Positions 35,518-43,847 of a stretch of DNA of 64,000 nt are shown piece after piece. This DNA comes from an uncultured Dyadobacter sp. (GTDB taxonomy: Bacteria > Bacteroidota > Bacteroidia > Cytophagales > Spirosomataceae). The first letter of the stretch is position 1, and the number at the start of each line of letters is the position of its first letter. The position numbers and the translations under genes are program-made. The stretch spans positions 1 through 64,000 of the forward strand of contig NZ_CAMLSE010000037.1 in the NCBI RefSeq assembly GCF_946482605.1, read 5' to 3'. Under the pieces are notes generated by a model. It searched no databases, was not told where the DNA came from, and saw nothing but the letters and a program-made list of their open reading frames with translations.

Positions 35518-37635
35518 TCAGAAGAACTTCGCGCGGCGATCTTCGATCTTGGCGTTCTCGCGGATCGCTTCGTTGACCAGGTACGACATCCGACTTTCCT
35601 GCGATTGAGTCAGCTGTGTTTTGTACTGGGTGAAGTCCGCAATTTTCGGAGCATCCGTTTTGCCGGAGAGTTCCATGATGAATACACCATTTTCGCCGGT
35701 GAACACACCTGATTTCTGTCCTGCTTTCAAGCCGAAGGCTTTTCCGAGCGCGATCGGGTCGAAACCTGCGCTGGTCAGGAAGCCGGTAGCCAGTGAAATA
35801 TCGTTGGCAGATTCAACCAGTGCACCTGCACCGTATTTCTTAGCGATATCTTCCAGCGAACCACTGGCGCCCTTCAACTTGGCAGTGATTTGCTCAGCCT
35901 TGATCTGGTTACGTACTTTGGTAGTCAGTTCGTCGCGGAAATCATCCACTTTAACATCTTTGGCGTCTGATTTTCCGGTCAGTACCGCCACTACATATTG
36001 TTCTTCGGTTTCAAAAACAGGGGAAACGTTAGAAGTTTTTGTATCGTCTTTGAATGCCCATCTCACGATTTCCCTTGCATTCTGGATCGCGTTGATGTTG
36101 GTAGCTGATTCGGGAATGCGATTTGCGGTTGCAAGTACAAGCGCTTTGTTTTTCTTAACCGCTTCTTCGAATTGTTCTCTGCTCTTCACTGAATTAGCAA
36201 ATTCATCCGCTCTTCTGTAAGCTTCGTCACGGGTAGCCTGGCTCGGTGCGATGGTTTTACCGATCGCGGCAATGCGGTACAGCGTATTCGATTTGGTCGC
36301 AGTTACTTTGATAATGTGGAAACCGAACTGGCTTTCTACCAACCTCGGGATAAGGCCGGGAGCGGTAGCCGAGAAAACAGCTTCTTCAAATGGTTTTACC
36401 ATTGCGCCGTTGTTCTGGAAGTAATTCAAGTCACCGCCGCGTTGTGCCGAGCCCGGATCAGCGCTTGATGTGGCCGCCAATGCTTCGAAGTTTGCTCCTG
36501 CCTTAATCTGAGCCAGGATGCCTTCCGCTTTCACACGGGCTGCTGCTTTTGCCGAATCCGACTGGTTTTCGGCGCGGATCAGGATGTGGCTTGCACGGGC
36601 AGACGAAACGGTGTCGGACCGTGTACCGCCATACTTGTAAATGTAATAAGTGTTGCCTTCACGGTAAGGGCCATACACACCGCCCGGTACGAATGTTTTT
36701 ACCGCTTCTTTCAACTGATCGCTCATCGTCGCATACGACTGGTTGATCGGCATTGGGATATCGGTATTCATGGCAGCGAAAGCAGAGTCGCTTTGAGCAG
36801 TGGCAAGGCCGCGTGCCAGTTCTTTAATTTCGGTATACAATGCCGAGCTGTCGTCTTTGGCTGGCTGTACCGGGAATGTCACGTATTCAACCGAACGGGT
36901 ATCTGTGCCTTTATACTCCTTGCGGTGGGCGCTCAAGTATTCCTGAAGCTGTGCGTCGGTAACTTTAATGGTCGTATCAACAACCGAGAAATAAGGTACG
37001 TACAGGTAACGCAGATTGGCTTTGGTATTCTGTGCTACGTATTCTTTCTCAGCCTGTGCTTTCGGAGTGTAGGTCGAAAGCCGGAGCATGTTCTCGTATT
37101 TGGCACGTGTGCGCTCTTCGCGAAGGCTTTTTTCAAAGTTCTCCCACGATTTCTGTTGTTCGAGAGGAAGTGTTTTGAGGTTTTTCAAATAATTGATTAC
37201 CGCATTCTTATCGAAACGACCGGTAGTAGGATCTGAAAACGCCTGAAGAATCGAGGGGCTGATGTGGTTACCCTGAACCATGTCGTACAGTTCTTCGTCG
37301 GTTACCGAAAGACCCAGCTTATCATACTGTTTTTTATAGGCAATGTCTACAACAAACTGGTTCCAGGCCTGATCGCGCAGGGAAGCGAGCTCGTTCTCGT
37401 TCAGGCTGCGGCCCGACTGGGCTTCATAATTCTGACGGAAACCGTCCACCCGGCTTTGAAAATCTTTGATATTAATTTCTTTACCGGCAATCTCTCCCAC
37501 GACCTGGTTGTTGTTGCCCCCGAGCATTGAATTTGGGCCCAACAGGTCGCCTCCAACCATAAAAAGAATTAAACTGATAGCGATAACCGTGACGGCTACC
37601 CCGGATTTTTCTCTGATTTTGTTAATTAAAGCCAT
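35518..37635 (-). CDS. PpiD/SurA-like peptidyl-prolyl isomerase, membrane-anchored chaperone
   Basis: This is a 705-residue protein anchored in the inner membrane by one N-terminal helix (VAVTVIAISLILFMVGGDLLG, about 13-34). A SurA-N-like chaperone region follows (FQSRVDGFRQNYEAQSGRSL, EELYDMVQGNHISPSILQAF). A parvulin rotamase domain lies at about 345-445 (ASHILIRAENQSDSAKAAARVKAEGIL, FGFHIIKVT). A second, degenerate parvulin-like or chaperone region occupies the C-terminal third. It would assist folding of outer-membrane and secreted proteins at the periplasmic face. This suits a cell with many TonB and SusC receptors. It is monocistronic with its own terminator. Confidence 0.88.
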   Translation of the reverse strand: MALINKIREKSGVAVTVIAISLILFMVGGDLLGPNSMLGGNNNQVVGEIAGKEINIKDFQSRVDGFRQNYEAQSGRSLNENELASLRDQAWNQFVVDIAYKKQYDKLGLSVTDEELYDMVQGNHISPSILQAFSDPTTGRFDKNAVINYLKNLKTLPLEQQKSWENFEKSLREERTRAKYENMLRLSTYTPKAQAEKEYVAQNTKANLRYLYVPYFSVVDTTIKVTDAQLQEYLSAHRKEYKGTDTRSVEYVTFPVQPAKDDSSALYTEIKELARGLATAQSDSAFAAMNTDIPMPINQSYATMSDQLKEAVKTFVPGGVYGPYREGNTYYIYKYGGTRSDTVSSARASHILIRAENQSDSAKAAARVKAEGILAQIKAGANFEALAATSSADPGSAQRGGDLNYFQNNGAMVKPFEEAVFSATAPGLIPRLVESQFGFHIIKVTATKSNTLYRIAAIGKTIAPSQATRDEAYRRADEFANSVKSREQFEEAVKKNKALVLATANRIPESATNINAIQNAREIVRWAFKDDTKTSNVSPVFETEEQYVVAVLTGKSDAKDVKVDDFRDELTTKVRNQIKAEQITAKLKGASGSLEDIAKKYGAGALVESANDISLATGFLTSAGFDPIALGKAFGLKAGQKSGVFTGENGVFIMELSGKTDAPKIADFTQYKTQLTQSQESRMSYLVNEAIRENAKIEDRRAKFF

Positions 37636-37772
37636 TTTCTCGATTCAAATTAGTGCGCAAAATAAAATCTTTTCTTGATGGAATGCAAGCGCTTACAATC
37701 CATTTTACAATTATTGGCGACATCCGGACGTTGTGCGGCCGGGCGGTATGAACGAAGGGAAGGATTTCCTGC

Positions 37773-38243
37773 TTAGTACATGTGTTTCAGGTTGAAAGCA
37801 TACAGGATGGCCATGATTCCGCTGAGAATGACTCCCGCCATGGCAGTGATGACCCCGAGCCACCCGCCGATCAGCAGGAGGGGGGCTGCAAATGCGACAC
37901 CGATACCGGCCAGGTACAGATAGTATCCTTTTCGCTGAAGGTTCCACATCAGATAGGCTGCGTAGAGCGATAAGGATTCGAAAATGAGCATGATAATGGA
38001 GCCTTTCCGGATCGAGTCGGCCGTGGTCTGTTCGATGACCGCTTCAAACATCGCGTCCATCGTTTTAGCCTGGGCTGTATTTTGCTGGCGGTCGAGATTT
38101 TCACGGACCAACTCAAACGTTTCCCTGGTTTTGTCGGCCGTAATACCGGGGCTCCAGAGTCTTTCGGATTGAGTCCAGAGTCCGGAAACAGAGCTCATGA
38201 AGGTAAAAAAACACAAAACGGTCAGGAACGTCGGACGATTCAC
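37773..38243 (-). CDS. Four-helix membrane protein, function unknown
   Basis: This is a 156-residue protein with four predicted membrane helices: FLTVLCFFTFMSSVSGLW, SIIMLIFESLSLYAAYLMW, YLAGIGVAFAAPLLLIGGW and VITAMAGVILSGIMAILYAF. A charged ~50-residue loop (DKTRETFELVRENLDRQQNTAQAK) lies between helices 1 and 2. No conserved family motif was recognised. Similar small membrane proteins are frequent in Bacteroidota. It is divergent from the SCP2 gene. Confidence 0.7.
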   Translation of the reverse strand: MNRPTFLTVLCFFTFMSSVSGLWTQSERLWSPGITADKTRETFELVRENLDRQQNTAQAKTMDAMFEAVIEQTTADSIRKGSIIMLIFESLSLYAAYLMWNLQRKGYYLYLAGIGVAFAAPLLLIGGWLGVITAMAGVILSGIMAILYAFNLKHMY

Positions 38244-38328
38244 AATAGCACTTATTCAGTTGAAAATAGATCAGAAGTTCCGATCTGCGGTGTAAAATTT
38301 GTCGTTTTCGGTGAAAACACCAAAGGCA

Positions 38329-38359
38329 TTTGAATATTCTTCCGACGGGTATACATTTG
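38329..38359 (+). promoter_or_regulatory. Bacteroidetes consensus promoter for the SCP2 gene
   Basis: TTTG (38329-38332), a 19-bp spacer and TACATTTG (38352-38359) match the -33 TTTG and -7 TAnnTTTG consensus exactly. The expected transcription start lies about 40 bp before the start codon. ATTTGTCGTTTT occurs both at 38297-38308 and overlapping the -7 element at 38355-38366. Confidence 0.7.
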
Positions 38360-38407
38360 TCGTTTTTTAATCCAATAAAAACTCAAACATTCTAACAAAC
38401 GATACTT

Positions 38408-38710
38408 ATGAGCCTCCAGATTCTGACTGACCGCATTAAAAATATTCTGGGAACCGAAAGCGGACTGGACGCCACAGCCAAATTTGTAACCGACGAAGGG
38501 ATCGTGTTTGTCGACGGGAAATCGGTGCCCAACAATGTATCGAATGCGGACGCGGATGCGGATTGTACCTTTGAGGTGTCCGTGAAAAATGCATTGAAAC
38601 TCATTGACGGCGACCTGAATGCGATGATGGCCCTGATGACCGGAAAGCTGAAAATCGACGGCGACATGGGCGTTGCGATGAAGATCGCAGAAACCTTCGG
38701 ACGCCGATAG
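38408..38710 (+). CDS. SCP2 sterol-transfer-domain protein
   Basis: This is a 100-residue single-domain cytoplasmic protein. ATAKFVTDEGIVFVDGK, DADCTFEVSVKNALKLIDGDLNAMMALMTGKLKIDGDMGVAMKIAETF is the SCP2 fold, with the typical FMTGKLKIDGD-type closing segment. Its hydrophobic tunnel would bind a lipid or fatty acyl group. Bacterial versions have no settled role. It has a near-perfect promoter of its own. Confidence 0.88.
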   Translation: MSLQILTDRIKNILGTESGLDATAKFVTDEGIVFVDGKSVPNNVSNADADADCTFEVSVKNALKLIDGDLNAMMALMTGKLKIDGDMGVAMKIAETFGRR

Positions 38711-38774
38711 TAGGCTTTCAAACCGGGTGCCTTTTCTTCGATACCATCTGTTTTCAACAAACGATCACACAAGC

Positions 38775-40226
38775 ATGGACAATCAGGAAAAGGTATCCGG
38801 AGGAACTACCAAAAGAAGAGATTTTATAAAAGCCGGCGCATTGGCCGCCAGCGGCTTTATGATCGTCCCCCGCCATGTGCTGGGGCGGGGTTTTATTCCT
38901 CCGAGCGATAAGCTCAACATTGCTGCCGTCGGTTGTGGCGGCAAAGCCGATGTCAATATCAGGCAGGCATATAATAATGGTACCGAAAACATCGTCGCGC
39001 TGTGCGACGTCGACGACCGCCAATCTGAAAAATACCGCAAGCAATTCCCCAAAGCACCTTACTACAAGGATTTTCGCAAGATGTTCGAGAAGGAGGCCAG
39101 GACGTTCGACGCCGTCATAGTCACCACACCCGACCATATGCATTACCCCGTTGCGATCGCCGCAATGGAGTTAGGAAAACATGTTTATGTTGAAAAACCG
39201 CTGACGAAGGACATATGGGAAGCCCGGATGCTTACGGAGGCTGCTAAGAAATTCAAAGTAGTAACCCAAATGGGTAACCAGGGAAGCAGCAGCGATGGTA
39301 CCCGCAACACCGAGGCGCTTGTGCAGTCAGGAGCGATCGGTGACGTCCACACGATCGAGGTATGGACCGACAGGCCGGTATGGCCGCAGGGCGTGAAATC
39401 ACCGAAAGACAAAGGGGAGTCGCAGCCGGTACCCGCGGGCGTCGACTGGGATCTTTGGCTTGGTACCGCGCCGAAACGTGACTACCACGAAGCTTACATG
39501 CCGTTCCGCTGGCGCGGTTACTGGGATTTCGGCACCGGCGCATTGGGTGACATGGGCTGTCATTTCCTCGATGTCCCTTTCCGGGCATTGAAACTCGGTT
39601 ACCCTACGTCGGTCGAATGCAGCGTAGGCTCGGTATACGCCGATTTTTTTCAGCAGGCATTCTTTGACGACGTCGCCCCGCCTTCCGCGAATATCCATTT
39701 AAAATTCCCTTCCAAAACACCGGGCAAGGAAATCAACCTGAACTGGTATGACGGTGGAATGCGTCCGCAACTGCCCGATGGCTGCGACTATAAAACCGTT
39801 TTCGGCAGTGTCGACGGCGGCATATTGTTTATTGGTACAAAAGGGATTGTCAGTGCCGAGATGTTTGGCGAAAATCCAAGACTCTGGCCTGAGAAGAAGT
39901 TTGCGAACGTCCGGATTGCCACTAAACCCCGTGCATTGGTCTCGGGCAGTTGGGAAGGGCATCAGCAGCAATTCGTACAGGCCTGTAAAAAAGGGTACGG
40001 TGCTTACACCAGTTCGTCATTCGACCAATCTGGCCTACTGACGGAAATCGTGCTCATGGGTAACCTGGCCGTGCGCTCCTACCTGCACCGTGAAGCGAAG
40101 GCGGATGGCAAAGGTTTTACATTTCCCGGCCGCCAGCGGTTGATGTGGGATGGGGCAAATATGAAGATCACCAACTTTGATGTCGCCAACCAGTTTGTGA
40201 AAAGGGAGTATCGGACGGGGTGGTGA
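38775..40226 (+). CDS. Gfo/Idh/MocA family oxidoreductase with Tat signal
   Basis: This is a 483-residue protein. ATG 38775 was chosen over the in-frame GTG 38727. The N-terminus carries a twin-arginine signal (TKRRDFIKAGALAASGFMIVP), so export is expected. The NAD-binding Rossmann segment is KLNIAAVGCGGKADVN. HVYVEKPLTKD is the conserved EKP loop with the catalytic Lys. The C-terminal alpha/beta domain (WRGYWDFGTGALGDMGCHFLDVP) places a conserved His in the substrate pocket. Periplasmic Gfo/Idh enzymes act on sugars and glycosides, some through 3-keto intermediates. The specific substrate is unknown. It lies 64 bp after the SCP2 stop. Confidence 0.88.
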   Translation: MDNQEKVSGGTTKRRDFIKAGALAASGFMIVPRHVLGRGFIPPSDKLNIAAVGCGGKADVNIRQAYNNGTENIVALCDVDDRQSEKYRKQFPKAPYYKDFRKMFEKEARTFDAVIVTTPDHMHYPVAIAAMELGKHVYVEKPLTKDIWEARMLTEAAKKFKVVTQMGNQGSSSDGTRNTEALVQSGAIGDVHTIEVWTDRPVWPQGVKSPKDKGESQPVPAGVDWDLWLGTAPKRDYHEAYMPFRWRGYWDFGTGALGDMGCHFLDVPFRALKLGYPTSVECSVGSVYADFFQQAFFDDVAPPSANIHLKFPSKTPGKEINLNWYDGGMRPQLPDGCDYKTVFGSVDGGILFIGTKGIVSAEMFGENPRLWPEKKFANVRIATKPRALVSGSWEGHQQQFVQACKKGYGAYTSSSFDQSGLLTEIVLMGNLAVRSYLHREAKADGKGFTFPGRQRLMWDGANMKITNFDVANQFVKREYRTGW

Positions 40227-40244
40227 TAGCCGGAAACCCTGCAT

Positions 40245-40416
40245 TTGTTGTTGCATGCCTACGGCATTTGCGGATCATCGGTTATGCCTGTTTTCTACCA
40301 ATGTTACGTCGCTAACGCGACTGCTCATCGTGCAGTTAAGTGCCGTTAGGCACGTAATATTGGTAGAAAGATAAATTTAACCCACGGACCGGAGTCCCGT
40401 AGGGATGCAACAACAA
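40245..40416. repeat. Structured intergenic element with nested hairpins
   Basis: The outer 20-bp arms at 40245-40264 (TTGTTGTTGCATGCCTACGG) and 40397-40416 are inverted with one mismatch. Inner 17-bp arms at 40293-40309 (TTCTACCAATGTTACGT) and 40352-40368 are inverted with one mismatch. Inside are two short hairpins, GTCGC-TAAC-GCGAC (40308-40321) and GTGCC-GTTA-GGCAC (40340-40353), and a third, ACTGC/GCAGT (40320-40336). The hairpin stems differ by paired changes. It fills the gap between the converging Gfo/Idh and pdxJ genes. It may be a dispersed repeat, a MITE-like unit or a structured RNA. Confidence 0.8.
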
Positions 40417-40441
40417 TACGTTGACCGTGCCGACTAAGCAT

Positions 40442-41161
40442 TTACAACTCCAACTCCCTCAAGTACATCTGTATCGTATTTTCCAATCCTATATATAATG
40501 CATCGCAGATCAATGCGTGACCGATCGAAACTTCGTCCATCCAGGGGATACTTTGTTTGAGGAAATGCAGGTTATCGAGGCTGAGGTCGTGGCCCGCATT
40601 CAATCCTAATCCTACTTCCCGGGCCTTTTCAGCAGCTTTGACAAAAGGAAGTACCGCTTTTTGACGGTTTTCGAAATAGCCCGCCGCAAACGGTTCGGTA
40701 TAAAGCTCTACCCGGTCGGCACCGCATATTTTAGCACCTTCTACCATTTCTTCATCGGGATCCACAAAGACGGAAACCCGGATGCCGGCTGACTTAAAGG
40801 TACCGACAAGGTCGGTGAGTTGTGCGCGGTGGGTAATCGTGTCCCAGCCTGCATTGGAAGTAATCGCGCCTAATGCATCCGGCACGAGCGTTACCTGGTC
40901 GGGCTTATTGGCCAGCACCAGTTCCACGAATTTCTTTTCCGACGGGTTGCCTTCAATATTAAATTCGGTTGTCACGACTTCCCGCAAATCATAAACGTCC
41001 TGATAGCGGATATGGCGCTCGTCGGGACGGGGGTGAACTGTAATGCCTTGTGCACCAAACCGCTCGCAGTCCAGCGCTACTTTCAGCACATTAGGGTTGT
41101 CGCCACCGCGTGAGTTGCGGAGTGTTGCGATCTTGTTAATGTTAACGCTTAGACGGGTCAT
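40442..41161 (-). CDS. pdxJ: Pyridoxine 5'-phosphate synthase
   Basis: This is a 239-residue TIM-barrel enzyme of normal length that condenses 1-deoxyxylulose 5-phosphate with 3-amino-2-oxopropyl phosphate to give pyridoxine 5'-phosphate. The opening [18 protein letters not shown], the [14 protein letters not shown] loop, [34 protein letters not shown], and the end [15 protein letters not shown]...[18 protein letters not shown] all match PdxJ. It is cytoplasmic housekeeping metabolism of vitamin B6. It faces away from yqeY across an unusual repeat-rich spacer. Confidence 0.97.
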   Translation of the reverse strand: MTRLSVNINKIATLRNSRGGDNPNVLKVALDCERFGAQGITVHPRPDERHIRYQDVYDLREVVTTEFNIEGNPSEKKFVELVLANKPDQVTLVPDALGAITSNAGWDTITHRAQLTDLVGTFKSAGIRVSVFVDPDEEMVEGAKICGADRVELYTEPFAAGYFENRQKAVLPFVKAAEKAREVGLGLNAGHDLSLDNLHFLKQSIPWMDEVSIGHALICDALYIGLENTIQMYLRELEL

Positions 41162-41172
41162 GGGACTTTAAT

Positions 41173-41241
41173 GTTGAATGATTGAATGAATGAATTTTGA
41201 ATGAGTGGATGAGTGAATGAGTGAATTTTAATGATTGAATG
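41173..41241. repeat. GAATGA/GAATGAGT repeat array, left arm
   Basis: Tandem short units (GAATGAATGAAT, then GAATGAGT-type octamers) lie just upstream of pdxJ. They are the reverse complement of the unit repeated at 41482-41545, giving inverted arrays in the 463-bp divergent spacer. Confidence 0.75.
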
Positions 41242-41349
41242 TGTTGTCGTGGGGTGGGGAATGTGTTAATTTATGAATGTCTGAAAGGGTGAGTTTTGAT
41301 TCTTAAACGTGAGTTTTCAAGTGAATCACTAACTTTGCCGGTCTGATAC

Positions 41350-41394
41350 AAATTTAGCATTCGAGTGTATAAAAACACCCTTAATGCTAAATTT
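41350..41394. promoter_or_regulatory. 12-bp perfect inverted repeat between pdxJ and yqeY
   Basis: AAATTTAGCATT (41350-41361) is inverted as AATGCTAAATTT (41383-41394), with a GTGT/ACAC mini-stem inside the 21-bp spacer. It lies in the centre of the divergent region. It could be an operator dyad or a transcript hairpin. Confidence 0.5.
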
Positions 41395-41460
41395 TAGCCT
41401 AAATCACTGTAATAAACAACAAATAACCAGACGATAGCGACTGACTTTGAATATTCACCA

Positions 41461-41614
41461 TTCCACAGCGGCTCATTCAAAATTCACTCATTCACTCATT
41501 CACTCATTCACTCATTTACTCATTTACTCATTCACTCATTTACTCATTCCCCGTTCCACGGCGGCTCATTTAAAATTCTGACATTCAGTCATTCAATCAT
41601 TCAGTCATTCAAAA
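41461..41614. repeat. ATTCACTC octamer array bounded by a 25-bp direct repeat, right arm
   Basis: Eight contiguous 8-bp units, five ATTCACTC and three ATTTACTC, fill 41482-41545. A 25-bp direct repeat beginning TTCCAC-GCGGCTCATT (41461-41485 and 41554-41578, two mismatches) brackets the array. More CATTCAGT-type units run to 41614, about 10 bp before the yqeY start. The interval 41242-41460 between the arrays contains only the 12-bp dyad and no gene. Confidence 0.85.
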
Positions 41615-41624
41615 TTATTTAACG

Positions 41625-42074
41625 ATGTCACTAAAAACCCAAGTAGAATCCGGCATTAAGGATGCCATGCGCGCCAAGGATCAGGACACATTACGTGCAT
41701 TACGCGCGATCAAGTCGTTGATTTTGCTGGAAGAAACCAAAGGCGGCGGCAGCGGCGAGCTCTCTGCTGACGATGAGCTCAAACTTTTGACCAAAGCGGC
41801 TAAGCAACGCCGGGAGTCAGCCGATATTTACAAGACGCAGGGCCGTCCGGACTTGCTCGAAAAAGAGGAGGCCGAACTGGCGGTTATCGAACAATTTCTG
41901 CCTAAACAACTTACTGAGGACGAAGTAAAGGTGAAATTACAGGAGATCATCGCCCGTGTAGGTGCGGCAGGCCCTGCGGACATGGGTAAGGTAATGGGCG
42001 TTGCCACCAAAGAGCTTGCCGGACAAGCCGAAGGACGCGTAGTATCTACCCTGGTTAAGGCATTGCTCGCATGA
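41625..42074 (+). CDS. GatB/YqeY domain protein
   Basis: This is a 149-residue cytoplasmic protein matching the YqeY family end to end: LKTQVESGIKDAMRAKDQDTLRALRAIKSLI, AAKQRRESADIYKTQGRPDLLEKEEAELAVIEQFLPKQL and ADMGKVMGVATKELAGQAEGRVVSTLVKALL. The domain is shared with the tail of the GatB amidotransferase subunit and is thought to bind tRNA. No enzymatic role is established for the free-standing form. Its stop overlaps the start of the cvpA-like gene (ATGA), so the two are translationally coupled. Confidence 0.92.
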   Translation: MSLKTQVESGIKDAMRAKDQDTLRALRAIKSLILLEETKGGGSGELSADDELKLLTKAAKQRRESADIYKTQGRPDLLEKEEAELAVIEQFLPKQLTEDEVKVKLQEIIARVGAAGPADMGKVMGVATKELAGQAEGRVVSTLVKALLA

Positions 42075-42604
42075 AATTACTGGATGTTCTCATCCTTCTA
42101 CCCCTGCTTTGGGGCGCATTGCATGGCTATCGCAAAGGTTTATTGATCGAAATTATCGGTATCCTGGGCCTTGTGGTAGCCATGGTTTTGGGTTTTAAAT
42201 TCCTGGGATTGGGGATGGAAGTCCTTACTCCTTATTTCAGTGAAGGGGTTGCGCGGAAAGTCCTGCCCTATGTAGGGTTTTCTGCCATTTTCTTTCCAAC
42301 CATTTTTCTCCTGAACCAATTCGGCTACACCATCCGGCGTTCGCTGCGCTACTCGATCCTGGGTACTTTCGATAGTTTCGCAGGGGCGATGGTGGGCGTT
42401 TTTACCTGGGTTTTCGGGATCAGCGTTTTTTTCTGGCTGGTTGACGCGATCGGGGTGAAGATTCCGGCGCACCGCACAGACGATACCTTCCTGTACCCAC
42501 TCGTGGTACCCGTAGCGCCGACGGTGATTACCAAAGCATTGTCGCTGATGCCCAAAGGCACCGACCTGATCCGCGACTGGAAACGGGATTACCTGGACGA
42601 ATGA
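42071..42604 (+). CDS. CvpA family membrane protein
   Basis: This is a 177-residue protein with four membrane helices. The CvpA N-terminus MKLLDVLILLPLLWGALHGYRKGLLIEIIGILGLVVAMVLGF carries the conserved G-x-x-K/R-G turn. Later helices follow at YVGFSAIFFPTIFLLNQFG and FAGAMVGVFTWVFGISVFFWLVDAI. The family is named for colicin V production but is widespread as an envelope-integrity protein. The start overlaps the yqeY stop by 4 bp. Confidence 0.87.
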   Translation: MKLLDVLILLPLLWGALHGYRKGLLIEIIGILGLVVAMVLGFKFLGLGMEVLTPYFSEGVARKVLPYVGFSAIFFPTIFLLNQFGYTIRRSLRYSILGTFDSFAGAMVGVFTWVFGISVFFWLVDAIGVKIPAHRTDDTFLYPLVVPVAPTVITKALSLMPKGTDLIRDWKRDYLDE

Positions 42605-42707
42605 ACTTTCAAATTCCCGGAAGGGTTAAGCTTTCATTGTTGATTTTCAGTACTTTTGCAGAAAAATTGGTTGAATGCCCCCGTGTGTTTGACAGAATGA
42701 TAGAAAA

Positions 42708-43760
42708 ATGACCACCTTAGAACACAAGCAGGATATCCGCAAATTCACGATTGACCAGATCAAGAGCTGGATGACGGAGCACGGGGAGAAGGCTTTCAGA
42801 GCAAAACAGATTTACGAATGGATCTGGAAAAAGTCAGCCCATTCATTTGATGAAATGACCAATCTTTCGCTGGCCACGCGCCAGCTGATGAATGAGCATT
42901 TCCTGATCCATTCGCTTGATGTTGCCAAAAAACAGCACAGCAACGACGGTACGATCAAATCCGCATTCAAGCTTTTTGACGGTAACCTGGTAGAAGGCGT
43001 GCTCATACCCGCCACCGACCGCATGACCGCCTGCGTGAGCAGCCAGGTAGGGTGCTCGCTTACCTGCAAGTTCTGCGCAACGGGCTACATGGACCGGAAA
43101 CGTAACCTCGAAGCCGGAGAAATTTATGATCAGGTCGTAGCGATCGCGCAGCAGGCGGAAAAGACTTTCAATGCGCCATTGACCAACATTGTATACATGG
43201 GAATGGGCGAGCCGCTGCTGAACTATGCCAACGTGCTCCAATCCATTGAATATATCACTTCGCCGGAAGGGCTCAATATGTCCCCGCGACGCATTACCGT
43301 TTCTACTGCCGGTATCGCGAAAATGATCAAAAAGCTGGGGGATGACGAAGTGCGGTTTAGGCTGGCCTTGTCGCTTCATGCGGCCAACGATGAGAAGCGG
43401 AACCAGATCATGCCGATAAACGAATCGAACTCGCTCGATAACCTGGCGGAAGCTTTGAACTATTTTTATAAGAAAACAGGCAACCGCATTACCTTCGAAT
43501 ACATCGTTTTCAACAATTTCAATGACAGTTTACAGGACGCGAAGGAGCTTTGGGAGTTTACCAAACGTGTTCCGGCCCGTGTGAACATCATTGAGTATAA
43601 CCCGATCGCGGAGGCTGATTTTAAGAATACCGAGGCTGACAGACTGGATAAATTTGCCGCATTCCTGGAAGATAGAGGGGTTTCGGTGCACGTCAGAAGG
43701 AGCAGAGGCAAGGATATCGACGCGGCTTGCGGGCAGCTGGCTAACAAAGAAACAAACTGA
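42708..43760 (+). CDS. rlmN: 23S rRNA (adenine2503-C2)-methyltransferase
   Basis: This is a 350-residue radical-SAM methyltransferase that modifies A2503 of 23S rRNA and, in characterised homologues, A37 of some tRNAs. The iron-sulfur motif is Cys116-x3-Cys120-x2-Cys123 (GCSLTCKFCATG). MGMGEPLLNYANV is the SAM-binding GEP loop. Cys341 in DAACGQL is the methylated catalytic cysteine, and Cys109 its likely partner. A -7-like element TACTTTTG lies at 42651-42658, but no clear -33 element was found. The gene is separate from cvpA and the phosphate transporter. Confidence 0.96.
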   Translation: MTTLEHKQDIRKFTIDQIKSWMTEHGEKAFRAKQIYEWIWKKSAHSFDEMTNLSLATRQLMNEHFLIHSLDVAKKQHSNDGTIKSAFKLFDGNLVEGVLIPATDRMTACVSSQVGCSLTCKFCATGYMDRKRNLEAGEIYDQVVAIAQQAEKTFNAPLTNIVYMGMGEPLLNYANVLQSIEYITSPEGLNMSPRRITVSTAGIAKMIKKLGDDEVRFRLALSLHAANDEKRNQIMPINESNSLDNLAEALNYFYKKTGNRITFEYIVFNNFNDSLQDAKELWEFTKRVPARVNIIEYNPIAEADFKNTEADRLDKFAAFLEDRGVSVHVRRSRGKDIDAACGQLANKETN

Positions 43761-43789
43761 GATTAAACTGACTTAACAATTTCTTAACA

Positions 43790-43817
43790 TTGGGTCGGTC
43801 GTTTATAAGTAGTTTTG
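43790..43817 (+). promoter_or_regulatory. Promoter of the phosphate transporter
   Basis: TTG (43790-43792), a 17-bp spacer and TAGTTTTG (43810-43817) match the Bacteroidetes -33/-7 consensus. The ATG lies 30 bp downstream. Confidence 0.55.
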
Positions 43818-43847
43818 CGTCAATAATTCAACCTATCAACTCCTTTT

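Noticed and set aside
41482..41545. Regular array resembling a tiny CRISPR
   Set aside because: The repeated unit is only 8 bp, with no unique spacers and no cas genes. It is a simple tandem repeat.
42651..42658. Promoter for rlmN
   Set aside because: TACTTTTG fits the -7 element, but no TTG/TTTG lies at the right distance upstream, so it was mentioned only with the gene and not called as a promoter.
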